Notes: generated from the sequence alone by a model not told the origin. DNA of 64,000 nucleotides from JANMES01 sp038329865 (GCA_038329865.1 JBBQNK010000007.1:1-64000); one strand, 5' to 3'; positions 33,437 to 42,230 are shown, counted from the first letter of the stretch. Made by a program: numbers and translations.

Positions 33437-35666
33437 GGGCTTTTCCCTTCTTGCTCGATTTGGCGCTCGGCGCTTCGTCGAGATATTTAAGGTCCTTAAG
33501 GTACGGGCGGAGGAAATCAAAATCGTACCGGCCGGTATCGGTCTTCCAGCGGCCGACGGCGTCGGGCTTCACGGCGATCTTCACCAGCGGGAAGCCGACG
33601 AAATCGCTGAGCTTCTTGATCGTCTCCTCCTGCTGCTGCACGAAATCTTCAAACCGCACCGACAGCCAGCGCTTCGGCTTGGGCGTGGCGGCGACGAGGT
33701 CGGCCTGGTACTTCCAGCTGATCGCGCGCATGCGGCGGATGTCGTCGATCTTTTCGTACTCGACGCCGAACTTCGCCAGATCGTCGGTCATGTGGGCCGA
33801 CAGGATCGAATCGCGGGCGTCGCGCGTCCAGTGGATGTAATACGCCTCGGGGAACATCCGCACGAGCCACGGCAGCACGAGCGTGGTCTCCGGCAGCTTC
33901 CAGCCTTTGTGAATCGCGGGACTGGTAAGGACCGACGTGAGGAACGTTTTCACCAGCTTTTCAAATTCCGGATCGATCGGCATGGTGTGCAGCCGCGAGA
34001 AATCCCACGTGTTGTTGCCCAGGTGCGCGACGTGTTTTCCCACCAACGCAGCCGCTTCGTACATCGGATTCGGCGGCAATAAATCGCCACTGACGTTGAG
34101 CGTGTTGCCCATGTAAACGCCACTCTGGCTGAGCGTGTGGCTCATCGCCCGCGTGCCGCCGTGCCCGCGACCGATGACGGTGATCACCTTCGTCTCATCG
34201 TCATTCTCCTTACCCGGCGTGTGCTCGCCGCGGGCGGCGTACTTGTTTTTCTGCTGCAGCTTGGCGGCCTGCTTTGGATCGCCGATGTGAACCGCGTCGT
34301 ACGCCTGCTGGCTGGTTTTGAACGATCCCACGCCCTTCAGGCCGTGCCAATCGCCCTGGTTCAAAATCGGATTGGTGATGCCGGTTTCCTTCTCGCGCTT
34401 GGCGATCCACTTCTCCATGCGCGTGCGGAGCGTTTTCACGACCTCGGGATTTTCCGCCGCCACGTTGCGGTCTTCGTGCGGGTCTTCCACCAGGTTGTAC
34501 AGCTCCACCGGCGGCATGAAGTGGAAATCCGGTTCGAGCGCGACGATCAGCTTCCACTGCGGCGTGCGCCAGCCGTGCTTGCGCTGCCAGGTGCATTCGG
34601 TGATGTAAAATTCACTGTCAAAGCTCGCCGCTTCGCCGCGCACGAGCTTCATCACCGATTGGCCGTCGAATTTTTCGCGGGTTTTGATTCCCGCCAATTC
34701 CATCAGCGTCGGAACGAGGTCTTTATGCTGGCTGTACCCGCCAAAGCGCTGGCCGACGGGGAGTTTCTTCGGGTAGCGGATGATCAGCGGCACGTGCAGC
34801 GTCACGTCGTAAAGGCCGTGATGATCGAACCAGCACTGGTGATCGTACAATGTTTCGCCGTGATCGCCGTTGATGACGACGATGGTGTCATCGAGGATGC
34901 CGAGTGCTTCGAGCTGCGTAAAGATGCGCGCGATGCACGAATCCATGTACGCGATCGCGCCGTCGTACTGCGCGATGATGTAATCCTTATCCGTACACCC
35001 CGGCGGGAACCACGTGGCGAAGTAATCGCGGAACGGCTTGAAATTCATCACCGGCTCAAGGCTCTTGTTCTTCGGATCGAGCTCGTTGCCGTGATAGAAC
35101 ACGCGATCAAACGGCTCCGGCGGCAGGTACGGCGAGTGCGGATCCATGTGCCGCAACATCATCATCCACGGCTTGCCGGTTTTTTTGGTTTCTTCCGCCA
35201 GCCGATCGATCTCTGGCTGCGTGACTTCGTTCAGATTCTGCGCCTTGGTGCTGCGCCCGGTGGCCCAGCTGCCCCAGCCGGTGAATTCGAGATATTTAGC
35301 GAACCCGCGCGACGCGGGGTTCCACTGGAAGCCCACGCACGTGGTGTTGTACCCGGCCTTGCCGCAGATTTCGGCCAGCGTCGTTACCTTCTTCGTCAGC
35401 CCGCCCTGGTGACGCAGCGCGACGACTTCCGTGCCGAAGCAATCGCGGCCCGTGAGCATCGACGCGTACGCCGGCGTGGTCGGAATATGGGCCGAGTAAT
35501 TCCGCTCGAACACCGTGCTACCGGCGGCGAATTTATCGATGTGCGGCGTGGTGAGCCGCTTGTAGCCGTAACAGCTCATGTGATCCGCCAGCAGCGAATC
35601 GATGGCGATGAGCAGGATGTTCGGCTTCTTCTCCGCGGTTTCGGTCGACGCTTTCTTCTTTTCCAT
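33369..35666 (-). CDS. Sulfatase-like domain fused to a sulfotransferase domain
   Basis: 765 residues with two enzyme-like halves. Residues 13-470 are an alkaline-phosphatase-superfamily sulfatase fold: PNILLIAIDSLLADHMSCYG, then IPTTPAYASMLTGRD (61-75), metal-site NGDHGETLYDH and YSQHKDLVPTLMELAGI. The place of the formylglycine Cys in C-x-P-x-R is Thr63 and the Arg is Tyr67, so standard sulfatase maturation is impossible; a Thr nucleophile as in related phosphotransferases is conceivable. From about residue 493 (VITVIGRGHGGTRAMSHTL) begins a sulfotransferase domain with the PAPS 5'-phosphosulfate loop, IHWTRDARDSILSAHM (3'-phosphate site) and SVRFEDFV. No signal peptide is visible, suggesting a cytoplasmic enzyme. 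Lys-rich C-terminus overlaps rhaM. Confidence 0.85.
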   Translation of the reverse strand: MEKKKASTETAEKKPNILLIAIDSLLADHMSCYGYKRLTTPHIDKFAAGSTVFERNYSAHIPTTPAYASMLTGRDCFGTEVVALRHQGGLTKKVTTLAEICGKAGYNTTCVGFQWNPASRGFAKYLEFTGWGSWATGRSTKAQNLNEVTQPEIDRLAEETKKTGKPWMMMLRHMDPHSPYLPPEPFDRVFYHGNELDPKNKSLEPVMNFKPFRDYFATWFPPGCTDKDYIIAQYDGAIAYMDSCIARIFTQLEALGILDDTIVVINGDHGETLYDHQCWFDHHGLYDVTLHVPLIIRYPKKLPVGQRFGGYSQHKDLVPTLMELAGIKTREKFDGQSVMKLVRGEAASFDSEFYITECTWQRKHGWRTPQWKLIVALEPDFHFMPPVELYNLVEDPHEDRNVAAENPEVVKTLRTRMEKWIAKREKETGITNPILNQGDWHGLKGVGSFKTSQQAYDAVHIGDPKQAAKLQQKNKYAARGEHTPGKENDDETKVITVIGRGHGGTRAMSHTLSQSGVYMGNTLNVSGDLLPPNPMYEAAALVGKHVAHLGNNTWDFSRLHTMPIDPEFEKLVKTFLTSVLTSPAIHKGWKLPETTLVLPWLVRMFPEAYYIHWTRDARDSILSAHMTDDLAKFGVEYEKIDDIRRMRAISWKYQADLVAATPKPKRWLSVRFEDFVQQQEETIKKLSDFVGFPLVKIAVKPDAVGRWKTDTGRYDFDFLRPYLKDLKYLDEAPSAKSSKKGKAREPKTDSKSVRPAGQRRQRAGV

Positions 35667-35694
35667 GGGACGGGTTCCTTGTTGGGAATGAATG

Positions 35695-36738
35695 CTATTC
35701 GTTGATCGCTACGCGCCGGCCGAGCTCCGCCGAGCGGTAGCAGGCGAGGGTCATCGCCAGCGAGACTCTGCCCTGCGCGGCGTCGCATATGGCCTCGCGG
35801 TCGCCGTGCAGAAATTTCACGATTTCAGGCGCGAGCGCCTTGAGCCGCTCGCCATGATTGGCCGGCGACGGCAGGCCGCTGTCGGTCCATTGGTTGGTTT
35901 CGGTGGTGAACCATTTCAACCCGATCGCGCCGGCCGCTCGCGGGACGTTGCAGCTCACCAGGTCGCCGAAGTTCTGGATCGCCACGCCGCGCTCGCCGAC
36001 GATTTCGGTCGTGTTCTCGCCCGCCACGCAGGTGAAGGAGCTCGCGACTTCGGCGAACGTGCCGTCGGCGTAGCGGAAGATCGCGATGCCGGTGTCGTCG
36101 GGCACGTTGGGGTTCACGAGGGTGGCGATTTCCGCCGAGACTGTGGCCGGCTCGCCGAGCAGCCATAGGAGGAAGTCGATCGCGTGGGCCGCGTCGTCCG
36201 CCCACATGCCGCGATTAAGCGTGCGACTGGCGTGCCAGGTTTTTTCAAAATCCTTCCAGGTATGGGTGCTGAGCCCGTGCCGTCGCCGGACCATCAGCAC
36301 CCGGCCGAGCGTGCCGTCGGCGATGAGCTGCTTCATCCGCAAATTCTGCGGATCGACGCGCATCTGCCACGCAAGTGTGAACGGCACGCCGGCCTTCTCG
36401 ACGGCGGCGGAAATTCGATCCGCGTCGGCCAGCGTGAGCGACATCGGCTTCTGCAACACGATCGCCTTCCCCGCAGCAGCCGCCTGTTCGACGAGATCGG
36501 CGTGCATTGACGTTTCCGCGCCGATGACAACTGCGTTGACGTCGGATCGCTTGAGCAGCGAGGCGACCGACTCTTCGCGCTCCAGCCCGAACTGCGTGCA
36601 TGATTTCGTCGCGCGGCTCACGTCGTGATCCCACCCGGCCACCAGCTGCACGCGATCGCGCGGCATGGCTTTCCATTCGCCGCAGTACATGCCGACGTGG
36701 CCGTGGGCAAAACCAAGAATGCCGAATTGGGGTTTCAT
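35695..36738 (-). CDS. Gfo/Idh/MocA family oxidoreductase
   Basis: NAD(P)-dependent sugar or cyclitol dehydrogenase of 347 residues. The N-terminal Rossmann region reads MKPQFGILGFAHGHVGMY, a variant of GxGxxG; the family Lys is in IVLQKPMSLT; the C-terminal alpha/beta domain includes RHGLSTHTWKDFEKTWHASR and GMWADDAAHAIDFLLWLLG. ATG at 36738 is chosen because upstream residues in that frame are Arg-rich noise. Two bases separate it from the isomerase gene. One of three such dehydrogenases in this operon. Confidence 0.88.
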   Translation of the reverse strand: MKPQFGILGFAHGHVGMYCGEWKAMPRDRVQLVAGWDHDVSRATKSCTQFGLEREESVASLLKRSDVNAVVIGAETSMHADLVEQAAAAGKAIVLQKPMSLTLADADRISAAVEKAGVPFTLAWQMRVDPQNLRMKQLIADGTLGRVLMVRRRHGLSTHTWKDFEKTWHASRTLNRGMWADDAAHAIDFLLWLLGEPATVSAEIATLVNPNVPDDTGIAIFRYADGTFAEVASSFTCVAGENTTEIVGERGVAIQNFGDLVSCNVPRAAGAIGLKWFTTETNQWTDSGLPSPANHGERLKALAPEIVKFLHGDREAICDAAQGRVSLAMTLACYRSAELGRRVAINE

Positions 36739-36740
36739 GT

Positions 36741-37538
36741 TTATCTCGCTCCGCAAGCTTGAAGACACGCCTGCATGTGCCCGCGCGCCTCGGCCGCGAT
36801 CGCCACGCAGCGCGGCAGGTCGTACGCCTTGGCGCCGATCACTTCCAGATCCACCGGGCCGGTGTAGCCGCTCTCGTGCAGCACGCGGATGTACCCGAGC
36901 AGATCGATATCGCCGCGGCCGTTCGCCTGGTTCTCCGGCGTGCCGGGATTTTGCTGGCGGCCTTTGCAATCGCGGATGTGCACGTGCTTGATGCGCTTCA
37001 CGACGGCGCCGATCGCCTCGACAGGATTTTCGTTCGCCCGCCAGATGTGGCTGGGATCCATATCGAGCCCGAAGTTCGGCGAGTTGATCGCGCCGAGCAG
37101 CTTGAGCGTGGTGGGCGTGTTGTAGATGTAGCAGCCGACGTGCGCCTTCACGCAGAGTGTGACGCCGTAGTGCTCCGCGCGCTGCACGAGCTTGCCGATT
37201 GAGTCCAGCACGGGGGCGAAGGTCGATTCGTCATTCGCCTTCCCGCCGGGGCCGCAGTTGATGATCGGGATGCCTATTTCCACCGCCGCCTGGAAGGCCG
37301 CCTCCATCACGTCGTAATCCTGCTTCGGCTGCTCCATCGCCAGGATCGGCAGGTTGTATTGCTTGCTGAGTTCCTTGATCCGCGGCGCCACCTCGCGCCA
37401 GCGGCCTATGACGAGGTGCTCGCTCATGCCATCGATCGCGGACATCTCAATTCCGTCGTAGCCGCACATCGCGGTGTACTGGAACGCTGCCTCTATGTCG
37501 TGGCCGCCGAAAAGAACGCTGTTTACGCCGAGTTTCAT
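36741..37538 (-). CDS. TIM-barrel sugar isomerase/epimerase
   Basis: Xylose-isomerase-like (AP endonuclease 2 fold) protein of 265 residues, probably acting on a keto-sugar or inosose. Metal and substrate residues expected for the family are seen in GYDGIEMSAIDGM, LAMEQPKQDYDVM, FGLDMDPSHIW, VKHVHIRDCKG-type segment (RIKHVHIRDCKG) and GPVDLEVIG. It lies in the operon with three dehydrogenases and RhaM, so a role in catabolism of a deoxysugar or uronate is likely. Substrate not predictable from sequence alone. Confidence 0.85.
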   Translation of the reverse strand: MKLGVNSVLFGGHDIEAAFQYTAMCGYDGIEMSAIDGMSEHLVIGRWREVAPRIKELSKQYNLPILAMEQPKQDYDVMEAAFQAAVEIGIPIINCGPGGKANDESTFAPVLDSIGKLVQRAEHYGVTLCVKAHVGCYIYNTPTTLKLLGAINSPNFGLDMDPSHIWRANENPVEAIGAVVKRIKHVHIRDCKGRQQNPGTPENQANGRGDIDLLGYIRVLHESGYTGPVDLEVIGAKAYDLPRCVAIAAEARGHMQACLQACGAR

Positions 37539-37560
37539 TCGAGTTTCCTCTTACATTTCT

Positions 37561-37625
37561 TTGTGGCACGGGCGGCCCGCCCGTGTCTGCCGGCAAAAAC
37601 CACGGGCGAGCCGCCCGTGCCACAT
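37561..37625. repeat. Inverted repeat GTGGCACGGGCGG-type within the sugar operon
   Basis: Arms 37561-37585 and 37601-37625 pair nearly fully, with a nested GGGCGGCCCGCCC palindrome. It sits in the only sizeable gap (95 bases) inside the operon, between the second dehydrogenase and the isomerase gene, and could tune downstream expression. Same family plan as 7425-7486. Confidence 0.85.
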
Positions 37626-37633
37626 AAAGTCGA

Positions 37634-38635
37634 TCAGGCCGCTCCGCCAATTTTCTCAACCGTGTTCGATTCCATCGATTCAATCGCCGCCGCCAGAACT
37701 TTTTGTGCTGCTAAACCATCCGAGCCGGAGGCGTCGATTTCTTCGGGCTTCGCGCCGCTGCTCACTTGTTCGAAGAAGCGATGGATCCGATTGCGAAACG
37801 TGTCGTCAAAATCGCGATGCCCGCCGAAGACCGGATTGGTGTAGACGGTTTTTTCCAGGTTGCCGGCTGGGTAGAGCGTGGCCTCGCGCCACATGTCTTC
37901 GAGCACGAATCGCCCGCCGGTGCCGGCGACTTCGCAGCGTTCCATCGGGTGGCCGCGCTGAATGTCGTACGAGCCGGTGAGCCCGCCGACAACGCCGTTG
38001 CGGAATTTCATGCTGATGTGAGCCGTGCTCCAGATGCTGCGGCCGGGAGCTTTGGTCGCGAAGCACTGAACGGCTTCCACGTCGCCGCAGAAGTGGCGCA
38101 TGATGTCGACGGTGTGCGGATGGAGCGCCTTGAGATGAAAGTACGGCGACGACTCCGTCGGGTTCATGATCCACATACTCATGTTGATGAAGAGCAGATG
38201 CCCGAGCTTGCCTTCATCAAGCCACCGCTTGGCCACATAGGCCGCCGGCGTGAAGCGGTGGTTGAGATTAATGCCGTAACACTTCCCTCCCTTTCGCGCC
38301 GCGGCCACCATCTGCTCGGCCTTATCGATCTCGTTGCTGATCGGCTTTTCACCGAGCACGTGGCAGCCGGCAGCGAGGGCCTGCATCGTCGGTTCGAAAT
38401 GATCGCTGCCGTACTCGTATCCGCCGGTGGTGATGTGGCAGACATCGGGCTTGATCGCCGCAAGCATCGCCGGCACGTCGTAAAACGCGGGCACGCCGTG
38501 GAGTTTCGCGGCGGAATCCGCGCGGTCGCGACGGATGTCGCACACGCCGACGAGCTCCGCCAGCGAGTCGGATTTGATCAGCCTTGCATGGAGGTTGCCG
38601 ATGTTCCCCATGCCGATGACGCACACGCGCAGCAT
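37634..38635 (-). CDS. Gfo/Idh/MocA family oxidoreductase
   Basis: 333-residue dehydrogenase. Rossmann motif VIGMGNIGNLHARLI near the N-terminus, family Lys in VLGEKPISNEIDKAEQM, RFTPAAYVAKRWLDEGKLG and the catalytic-domain segment FHLKALHPHTVDIMRHFCGD. ATG at 38635 has GGAG just upstream; the longer frame is noise. It starts 8 bases after the preceding gene and is closely related to it (same EKPISNE and RFTPAA blocks), indicating a tandem duplication. Confidence 0.9.
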   Translation of the reverse strand: MLRVCVIGMGNIGNLHARLIKSDSLAELVGVCDIRRDRADSAAKLHGVPAFYDVPAMLAAIKPDVCHITTGGYEYGSDHFEPTMQALAAGCHVLGEKPISNEIDKAEQMVAAARKGGKCYGINLNHRFTPAAYVAKRWLDEGKLGHLLFINMSMWIMNPTESSPYFHLKALHPHTVDIMRHFCGDVEAVQCFATKAPGRSIWSTAHISMKFRNGVVGGLTGSYDIQRGHPMERCEVAGTGGRFVLEDMWREATLYPAGNLEKTVYTNPVFGGHRDFDDTFRNRIHRFFEQVSSGAKPEEIDASGSDGLAAQKVLAAAIESMESNTVEKIGGAA

Positions 38636-38643
38636 GGAAACTC

Positions 38644-39660
38644 CTACAGGCTGATGACCGTTCCCGTTTCCCACGACGCGATCGCCGCCTCGATGATCTT
38701 CTGAACCTTGAGTGCGTCGGCGGCCTTGCCGTCGACTTTTTCGGGCGGGGTCTTCTTCACGAGATCGTCGATCCACGCGTCGATGCGGCTCTGGAACGTG
38801 TCGTTGAACGACCGCATGCCGCCGAGGAACTTGTAGCTCTCGGCCTCGATGCTTTTTCGCGGCTGGAAGTCGAGTTGCTCGCAGGCGTCGGTGATGACGA
38901 TTCGCCCGTCCTGGCCGACGATTTCGCAGCGCTCAAGCCCCCAGTGATGCCCGGGGCCACCGCCGTCGTAGCTGCCCATGAGGTGGCCGATCACGCCGGA
39001 CTCGTACAGCAGGTTCACGTGTACGTTGCTCCATCCCTGCCGGCCGGCCCCGCGCTTGAAGAACGCGTGCACCTTCGCCACTTCGCCGCCGAAGTAGCGC
39101 ATCACGTCGAACGAGTGCGGATGCAGCGCCCGCATGTGAAAGTGCACGCTGGTTTCATTGGGATTGTTGATCCACATGAACATGTTGATCTGATTCACCT
39201 CGCCGCAGCGCTTGGCATCGAGCCATTCTTTGGCTTTTCGCGCGGCGGGCGTGAAGCGATGGTTCAAATCGATGGCGTAAGGGATTTTCTTTTTCTTTGC
39301 CAGAGCGACCATCTCCTCGGCCTTGGCGACTTCGTTGGAGATCGGCTTCTCGCCAAGTACGGCCAGGCCGGCGCTCAGCAACTGCATCGTCGGCGTGTAG
39401 TGATCGCCGCCGTTTTCTTTTCCGGCGGTGCTGACGCTGACTGCGTCAAGCTTCAACTTGCCCGCCAGCAGTTCATCAACTCTGTAAAACGCCGGCACGT
39501 TGTACGCCTTGGCGGCGGTGTCGGCGCGGTCCTTTAATATGTCGCACACGGCCACCAGCTCGACGTTCGGATTTTTCTGGTAACACTTGCAATGGATATT
39601 GCCAATGCCGCCCATGCCGACCACCGCCACCCGCAACTTCTTCTTTGACGCTTTGCTCAT
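38644..39660 (-). CDS. Gfo/Idh/MocA family oxidoreductase, first gene of the sugar operon
   Basis: 338-residue dehydrogenase with VVGMGGIGNIHCKCYQ as the Rossmann glycine loop, EKPISNEVAKAEEMV, RFTPAARKAKEWLDAKRCG and FHMRALHPHSFDVMRYFGGE. GGAGG lies 9 bases before ATG 39660. It is divergently oriented from the AraC gene with a 125-base shared control region, so it is the operon's promoter-proximal gene. Substrate unknown; sequence resembles the neighbouring paralogue. Confidence 0.9.
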   Translation of the reverse strand: MSKASKKKLRVAVVGMGGIGNIHCKCYQKNPNVELVAVCDILKDRADTAAKAYNVPAFYRVDELLAGKLKLDAVSVSTAGKENGGDHYTPTMQLLSAGLAVLGEKPISNEVAKAEEMVALAKKKKIPYAIDLNHRFTPAARKAKEWLDAKRCGEVNQINMFMWINNPNETSVHFHMRALHPHSFDVMRYFGGEVAKVHAFFKRGAGRQGWSNVHVNLLYESGVIGHLMGSYDGGGPGHHWGLERCEIVGQDGRIVITDACEQLDFQPRKSIEAESYKFLGGMRSFNDTFQSRIDAWIDDLVKKTPPEKVDGKAADALKVQKIIEAAIASWETGTVISL

Positions 39661-39785
39661 CACTGGTTCCTCCATCCCGTCCGGCAAGACCCTCGCAGTC
39701 CGCCGCCGGCGAGATCGCGGGATTGTAGATATTCGTCCTTCGCAGCACTAGCACGCCCTTGTTACTTTGTTGTACGATTTTGCGC
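39661..39785. promoter_or_regulatory. Divergent control region, sugar operon and araC-type gene
   Basis: The 125 bases between the two divergent start codons must hold both promoters and the likely AraC-protein binding site. I could not assign -35/-10 boxes or operator repeats with confidence. Confidence 0.45.
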
Positions 39786-40733
39786 ATGGCTGATTTCTAT
39801 GCTGATGCAGAATCGATATCACCCGCTGCGAACGGCAAGCCCACGCGAACGTACGCTTGGCAATATTTGCGCCAAGCCGGGGATTCGGGCGCGTTCGTCA
39901 ACCGCGTGGAACGTCACACGGCCACGGAGACGCACGATCATCTCTTTCACGAGGTGGTCTATGTCGAATCCGGCTCGGCCGACCATGAAACCACCGACGG
40001 CACGCGGAAATTGCGCCCCGGTGATGTGATCATCATCCGCCCGCAGATCTGGCACGGCTACGCGCGGCCGCGCGAGTTGACGATCATCAACTGCCTGATC
40101 GACAGTCCGTTGATGCAGAAGTTGAGCGTCTTTCTCGCGCGCGTGGGCGGCGCGTTCGATCTTTATCGCAAGCGCCCGCGCGACCCTCGGCACACGCCGC
40201 CGACGGTATTGCACGCGTCGCCGGCCGGGCGGGCGGTGATCCGGCAGCGACTGGAGACGATCATGGCCGAGCAGCGCGACCGCGTGAACGGCTGGCAGGA
40301 TGTGACGTCGGCCGCTTTGCTCGATCTGCTGATTACGATTGCCCGGTTGCAACTGCCCGAACACGGCGCTCAGCGAATTGAACCGCCGATCGCCGATCGC
40401 ACACAGCAGGCGGTGTTGGATGTGGCGTCGTATCTCGAAACGCATTTCTCCGAGCGCATCACGCTGGCGGAGTTGGCGGCCCGGGTGCAACTCAGTCCCG
40501 GCCATCTTTCGCGATCTTTCGCCCGGCAGATGGGGATGGGAATTGTCGAGTTCACCCACCGCATGCGAGCGGAAGAAGCCTGCCGCCTGCTGCGAATGAC
40601 CGACGCCCCGATCACGCGCATCGGCAGCCAGGTCGGCTACGGCGAAATCGCGTATTTCTCGCGATGCTTCCGAGGACAACTTCATCAATCGCCCATCGAA
40701 TACCGCCGTCATTGGCGCGGCCGATTGGTGTAG
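39786..40733 (+). CDS. AraC family transcriptional regulator with cupin sensor
   Basis: Sugar-responsive regulator of 315 residues. The N-terminal cupin-type AraC-binding domain includes HDHLFHEVVYVESGSADHET and LRPGDVIIIRPQIWHGYA. The C-terminal pair of helix-turn-helix motifs spans about 215-305 (ITLAELAARVQLSPGHLSRSF, then PITRIGSQVGYGEIAYFSRCF) and ends in the family PxEYRRH. The arrangement resembles RhaR/RhaS, and an L-rhamnose mutarotase gene ends the divergent operon, so a rhamnose-like inducer is plausible. ATG at 39786 is chosen over an upstream frame start at 39759. Confidence 0.9.
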   Translation: MADFYADAESISPAANGKPTRTYAWQYLRQAGDSGAFVNRVERHTATETHDHLFHEVVYVESGSADHETTDGTRKLRPGDVIIIRPQIWHGYARPRELTIINCLIDSPLMQKLSVFLARVGGAFDLYRKRPRDPRHTPPTVLHASPAGRAVIRQRLETIMAEQRDRVNGWQDVTSAALLDLLITIARLQLPEHGAQRIEPPIADRTQQAVLDVASYLETHFSERITLAELAARVQLSPGHLSRSFARQMGMGIVEFTHRMRAEEACRLLRMTDAPITRIGSQVGYGEIAYFSRCFRGQLHQSPIEYRRHWRGRLV

Positions 40734-40950
40734 TAAGAGCGGCGAGGTTCGCCTATATGACAGCGCGCGATTCACTGACCTGATTAATAGCCGCTGAGCG
40801 ATTTTGTGTTGAATCACTCTCCTAAACTGCATTACTTTCCCAATTTCACACTTTTTTTCTCATATTATTTTCATAAATCTCAACTGCAATTCGCCGAAAG
40901 TCCGAACTTAGTGCCCAAAAACTAGCCGGTGGCAAACGGAAAAAATTGCG

Positions 40951-40979
40951 TTGACATATTTTTTCGAAAAAATACTGAG
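40951..40979 (+). promoter_or_regulatory. Possible promoter with an 18-bp palindrome
   Basis: A perfect TTGACA at 40951-40956 is followed immediately by the perfect palindrome TATTTTTTCGAAAAAATA (40957-40974). The -10 would be a weak match near 40973-40979. The palindrome in the spacer position would suit a repressor or activator site. Confidence 0.35.
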
Positions 40980-41139
40980 CTTCCGTAAACATGAAATAGT
41001 CGCGACTTACACGCGCGAGATGGTTTGCACTCACGAAACATTGTCATTGTTAAATTCGATTTTAAGAAAGTGTGGAACATGCGTTGCAGTATCTATTTCG
41101 TGCAAGTATTTCGCGTCGTTTTGAATATTGAGAAAGGCA

Positions 41140-41168
41140 TTGACAGAACATGCTCCGGGAAATTACGT
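41140..41168 (+). promoter_or_regulatory. Possible promoter, TTGACA-17-TACGTT
   Basis: TTGACA at 41140-41145, a 17-base spacer, then TACGTT at 41163-41168. The hairpin at 41182-41205 would begin just after the predicted start site. The -10 is only a partial match. Confidence 0.35.
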
Positions 41169-41181
41169 TCGGGGAATCAAA

Positions 41182-41205
41182 AGTGATAGGACTTTTCCTA
41201 TCACT
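41182..41205. promoter_or_regulatory. Perfect 10-bp inverted repeat, candidate operator or leader hairpin
   Basis: AGTGATAGGA (41182-41191) and TCCTATCACT (41196-41205) around CTTT. It lies 286 bases upstream of the NusG-like gene. No T-run follows, so it is not a simple terminator; an operator or an RNA pause/antitermination element is possible. Confidence 0.55.
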
Positions 41206-41491
41206 CTCTGAGTCAGGGGCATGTGACGTTTGGGATAGTATTGACGTCGTTTTGTCATGTCTTAGCGGTTTCGAAACGTAAAAGTAATTGAATAGTCAGA
41301 AACGTTTGTTCGTTAGAAGACCTTGTTCCAGTGACGATTGGCGTAGGCAAATAGCGAAGAAACGCGAGTGTGATGCGGTCTTCATGGGCCGCGTGACACT
41401 GAGCCGGACGGGCATCACGGTTGATTGTGACGCTCCGAAGCGATTGAAGTGTTGAGGGAATCAGGGCCGCTGGAAACGGCCAGGGAAGAAA

Positions 41492-42055
41492 ATGCTGAAG
41501 CAGGAGATGGAAAGTCTATCCTTAAGTCGGGGCATGGCGCTGCCGCCTGTCTGCCAGCGCACCATCGACGAACTGCAGTGGCACGTACTGCAGACCAAGT
41601 CACGCCAGGAAAAAATGCTGGCACAGGACCTCGCCGCCCGCGGTGTTCACTATTTTCTTCCACTCAAACAGTGCATCAACTTTCACGGCTCGCGCAAAAT
41701 TCGCGTCGAAATGCCGCTTTTTCCGGGATATCTGTTCCTTCGCGGCACGCTCGACGACGTGTACGCCGCCGACCGCAGCAAGCGGGTGGCCAAGATTATT
41801 CGCGTGGCTCAGCAGGATCATCTCGATTGCGAATTAACGAATATCAAACTTGCCCTTGAAGGCAAAGCAACGTTAGACCCGTATCCCTATCTTCAGACGG
41901 GAGCACGGGCGGAAGTGAAGTTCGGCCCTATGAGGGGGCTGCAAGGTGTCGTCGAACACCGACTGGGCACGACCAGGCTCGTGCTCCAGATCGACATGCT
42001 CGGGCAGGCCGTCAGTTTGGAGATCGATGGATCGCTCCTCGATCCCCTGGATTGA
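41492..42055 (+). CDS. NusG/RfaH-type specialised transcription antiterminator
   Basis: 187-residue NusG paralogue of the RfaH/UpxY/LoaP group that accompanies RNA polymerase through long polysaccharide operons. The NGN domain covers about 27-130: WHVLQTKSRQEKMLAQDLAARG, FLPLKQ, VEMPLFPGYLFLRGT. A KOW-like domain follows at about 135-187: TGARAEVKFGPMRGLQGVVE. It is the first gene of a cluster more than 20 kb long, exactly where such factors occur. GGGAAG lies just before ATG 41492. It probably acts on its own operon, with a recruitment element in the leader. Confidence 0.9.
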   Translation: MLKQEMESLSLSRGMALPPVCQRTIDELQWHVLQTKSRQEKMLAQDLAARGVHYFLPLKQCINFHGSRKIRVEMPLFPGYLFLRGTLDDVYAADRSKRVAKIIRVAQQDHLDCELTNIKLALEGKATLDPYPYLQTGARAEVKFGPMRGLQGVVEHRLGTTRLVLQIDMLGQAVSLEIDGSLLDPLD

Positions 42056-42230
42056 CCGACCGGTTGCCACGTCGTTAGTGCGATGTGTTGTGACGAAAAA
42101 CTGAATACCGGCCACCTCAAATCGGCAAACAGAGGGCTGTTGCTGACAGGGGCGGAGTCCGGACTTTTCCAAACGCCTGCTTTCCTTCACGCTCCCTGAG
42201 ACAACCCACGACCTTTCAAGGATCCGCACG

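Larger units (their letters stand above)
40734..41491. other. AT-rich leader of the exopolysaccharide cluster
   Basis: A 758-base gene-free stretch, markedly AT-rich between about 40800 and 41200 against a GC-rich background. It holds two possible promoters and two perfect palindromes (see separate entries) before the NusG-like gene. A 62-codon minus-strand frame at 40846-41034 is Phe/Arg-rich and not convincing. Confidence 0.7.

Noticed and set aside
34137..35705. Plus-strand frame of 522 codons opposite the sulfatase/sulfotransferase
   Set aside because: Shadow of a well-supported gene.
40846..41034. 62-codon minus-strand frame in the AT-rich leader
   Set aside because: Poor start context and odd composition; overlaps the palindromic promoter-like site.
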